This document shows positions 51,256 through 52,711 of a stretch of DNA of 52,711 nt, piece by piece. The stretch covers positions 1-52,711 of the forward strand of contig NZ_PPHF01000064.1 in NCBI RefSeq assembly GCF_002904335.1. Direction: 5' to 3'. The DNA comes from Amycolatopsis sp. CA-126428 (GTDB lineage: Bacteria > Actinomycetota > Actinomycetes > Mycobacteriales > Pseudonocardiaceae). Numbering within the stretch: the stretch's first letter is position 1; each line of letters opens with the position of its first letter. A program made the position numbers and the translations under genes. Below the pieces are notes generated by a model. It saw only the letters and a list, made by a program, of their open reading frames with translations, was not told where the DNA came from and searched no databases.

Positions 51256-51585
51256 TCAAGCGGGTGGATGGAGGGGGAGGACGACGTCCAGGCCGAGCCG
51301 GGCAAACCTCCGGCGTGCGGCCGCGGAGGTCAAGATCCGCACGGTGCGGCCGTCGCCCTGGCAGCGACGGGTCAAGGTCATCAGCGCGGCCGCGGCTTCG
51401 AGGCTCAGCTGGCTGACAGCCGTCAGGTCGACCACGAGGGCAGCGCCGGGGGACGCGATTGAGGCGGCCGTGCTGAGTTGGGCGACGCTGCCGGCGTCGA
51501 GGACGCTGGACGCTTTCACCGTGATCACGTCGGCGGTGAGCTCGAGTCCGGTGCTGCTGTCATGTGGTTCGGTGGTGGCGCTCAT
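51256..51585 (-). CDS. STAS-domain protein (anti-sigma factor antagonist type)
   Basis: 109 residues. One STAS domain, with VITVKASSVLDAGSVAQLSTAAS, then AALVVDLTAVSQLSLEAAAALMTLTRRCQGDGRTVRIL at the position where the phosphorylatable Ser of SpoIIAA/RsbV proteins lies (LSLEA). It probably belongs to a partner-switching or stress-signalling pathway. ATG 51585 is chosen for the AGAGGGG ahead of it; ATG 51624 and an earlier start are in frame. It follows the GAF-ANTAR gene in the same direction at a distance of 163 bp, and the two may act together. No anti-sigma kinase is nearby. Confidence 0.8.
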   Translation of the reverse strand: MSATTEPHDSSTGLELTADVITVKASSVLDAGSVAQLSTAASIASPGAALVVDLTAVSQLSLEAAAALMTLTRRCQGDGRTVRILTSAAARRRFARLGLDVVLPLHPPA

Positions 51586-51748
51586 CGACCCGTTCCCCTC
51601 TCCGAGCGGCTCGATCGGAGACATCCCGCCGCGCGGGCATCCCAGGTACATCCGCTGCTCGACTATTCCTCGCTGTGGATTCGCCGCGCGTTACCACCCG
51701 GACTACCCGCACCGGCGAGATCAACCAGCTCAACTGGGTATGAAGTTG

Positions 51749-52489
51749 TCAGCTTTCGTTGTCGACGAGGTTGGTGACGAACCGTTCGGCGACGTTGCGC
51801 AGTTTGACGTTCTGCTGCTGCGACCGTTCAACCAGCAGGTCGAACGCCTTGTCGGCGCTGATTCGGTGCAGGGCCATGAGGATGCCTTTGGCCTGGTCGA
51901 TCACCGCGCGCGAGTCCAGGGCGGTCTTCAGCTGGTCGATAGTCGCCTGCGCCGCCTGGAAGCGGTGTGCGCTGCGTAGACCGGCTTCAGCGGCGGTGGT
52001 GTAAAGCTCGAGCAGGGCGGCGTCGAGGGTGCCGAACCCTTCGTTGCCGGTGCCGTAGAGGTTCAGCGACCCTTGGTAGCGCTGGTCGATGAACAGGGGT
52101 GCGGACAGGCAGCTGCCCACGGTGACTGCGTCGGCCGCCGCGGTGAACTCGGGCCACCGCTGGGCGACTTCGGTCACGTTGACCCGCTGGACGTGCCCGC
52201 TCCGGGCGGCTTCGAGACCCGGGCCCTCACCGGCGTCGTACTGGGCTTGGTCGATGCCCCGGGCAGCGTCCGCGGTGGAGGTCGCGGTGTAGGGAGTGTC
52301 GTCGCGCAGGAGCGTGACGCTGGCCATGCCGGCCTCCGGGATGGCGTGGATGGCCTGCCGGCACACCCGCTGCAAGAGGACGGCCAGTTCTTCTGCTTGC
52401 TCCATGGTGCCGGTGAGCTGTTCGAGGGCGCTGGTGACCTCGTCGACCCGCTGCACGGCGTCTTGCTCATCCAGCAGCTGCTCGCCCAT
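51749..52489 (-). CDS. GAF-ANTAR RNA-binding regulator
   Basis: 246 residues. A GAF domain (about 30-170; MASVTLLRDDTPYTATSTADAARGIDQAQYDAGEGPGLEAARSG, VGSCLSAPLFIDQRYQGSLNLYG) is followed by a C-terminal ANTAR domain (DQLKTALDSRAVIDQAKGILMALHRISADKAFDLLVERSQQQNVKLRNVAERFV). ANTAR domains bind paired RNA hairpins and relieve transcription termination; the GAF domain would sense a small molecule. ATG 52489 follows AAGAGGG; an in-frame start at 52528 lacks support. The combination is very common in actinomycetes, and nothing ties it to the glycan genes. Confidence 0.88.
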   Translation of the reverse strand: MGEQLLDEQDAVQRVDEVTSALEQLTGTMEQAEELAVLLQRVCRQAIHAIPEAGMASVTLLRDDTPYTATSTADAARGIDQAQYDAGEGPGLEAARSGHVQRVNVTEVAQRWPEFTAAADAVTVGSCLSAPLFIDQRYQGSLNLYGTGNEGFGTLDAALLELYTTAAEAGLRSAHRFQAAQATIDQLKTALDSRAVIDQAKGILMALHRISADKAFDLLVERSQQQNVKLRNVAERFVTNLVDNES

Positions 52490-52640
52490 CTGCGCCCTCT
52501 TCCACCTCAGCGACTGCCCCACGAACACTACCCAGCACGGCAGGCTGAGGTGTCGCGAGGGAGGCCGGCTCGCCAGACAGGCTCAGGACTGTCGTGGGGG
52601 TTGTGCAGGGCCAGCCAGACGCCCCCAGAGCTTGGCGGGA

Positions 52641-52708
52641 GGGTCTGCCCAGACTTCGGTTGACACCGGGGCTGACGGTTTCTCAGGCCGCTGACGCGGT
52701 CGTGTAGA
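52641..52708 (-). repeat. Right copy of 68-bp terminal inverted repeat
   Basis: Exact reverse complement of bases 1-68. Inside of 52641 the sequence is unrelated to the left inner flank. Three bases (52709-52711) lie beyond it. The repeat starts 151 bp upstream of the GAF-ANTAR start. Confidence 0.95.
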
Positions 52709-52711
52709 TAG

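Noticed and set aside
52073..52663. 196-codon plus-strand frame reaching the right repeat
   Set aside because: Antisense to the well-supported GAF-ANTAR gene.
52641..52708. TetR-type C-terminus encoded by the repeat (a frame reads PGLTVSQAADAVV then stop)
   Set aside because: Only about 18 residues fall inside the repeat and the flanks on each side do not continue the frame, so it is not distinguishable from chance.

Overview
High-GC DNA from an actinomycete. A mycothiol-dependent maleylpyruvate isomerase, a GAF-ANTAR protein, twin-arginine exported glycosidases and sugar ABC transporters without their own ATPase point to a soil Pseudonocardiaceae such as Amycolatopsis. The genus is inference. 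No rRNA, tRNA or CRISPR array was seen.

Edges. The first 68 bases and bases 52641-52708 are a perfect inverted repeat. The window is therefore either a contig stopping in two copies of one repeat, or a segment bounded by an inverted pair. Just inside the left end, a peptide deformylase gene is cut after about 52 codons by a decayed IS5-like element (346-1237, TAA target duplication). The other side of that element clips the 3' end of a secreted glycosidase gene.

Region 1 (1.2-13.3 kb) is a polysaccharide-degradation island. It holds a GH95-like glycosidase, a LacI regulator, a DNRLRE/beta-helix protein, a polysaccharide lyase-like protein, a ricin-lectin SGNH esterase, a GH43 beta-xylosidase and a CE7 acetylxylan esterase, plus the decayed tail of a GH39-like gene. 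Region 2 (13.7-14.4 kb) is one small membrane protein of unknown role.

Region 3 (14.6-27.6 kb) is an aromatic-catabolism cluster. Gentisate dioxygenase and maleylpyruvate isomerase run leftward. An IclR regulator, a PucR-type regulator and a seven-gene run go rightward: carotenoid/lignostilbene-type oxygenase, MFS transporter, aldehyde dehydrogenase, small membrane protein, flavin hydroxylase, extradiol dioxygenase and fumarylacetoacetate hydrolase. Together they could cleave a phenylpropenoid or stilbene side chain, oxidise the aldehyde, hydroxylate and open the ring. The hydrolase may also finish the gentisate route.

Region 4 (27.7-44.3 kb) is a glycan import and catabolism regulon. It contains a sugar-binding lipoprotein, two permeases, a second GH43, a LacI regulator, ThuA, a 2-hydroxyacid dehydrogenase, a Gfo/Idh/MocA oxidoreductase, GH39, a heparinase-like lyase and GH95. 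Nearly every promoter carries a LacI-type operator close to AGAAAGCGCTTTCT, and the same motif occurs at 3990 and 13411 in region 1.

Region 5 (44.3-51.0 kb) is a second regulon: SGNH esterase, LacI regulator, GH5 and GH2. It has a different operator, ACTTAACCGGTTAAGT, found five times in under 4 kb. Region 6 (51.2-52.5 kb) holds a STAS-domain protein and a GAF-ANTAR regulator.
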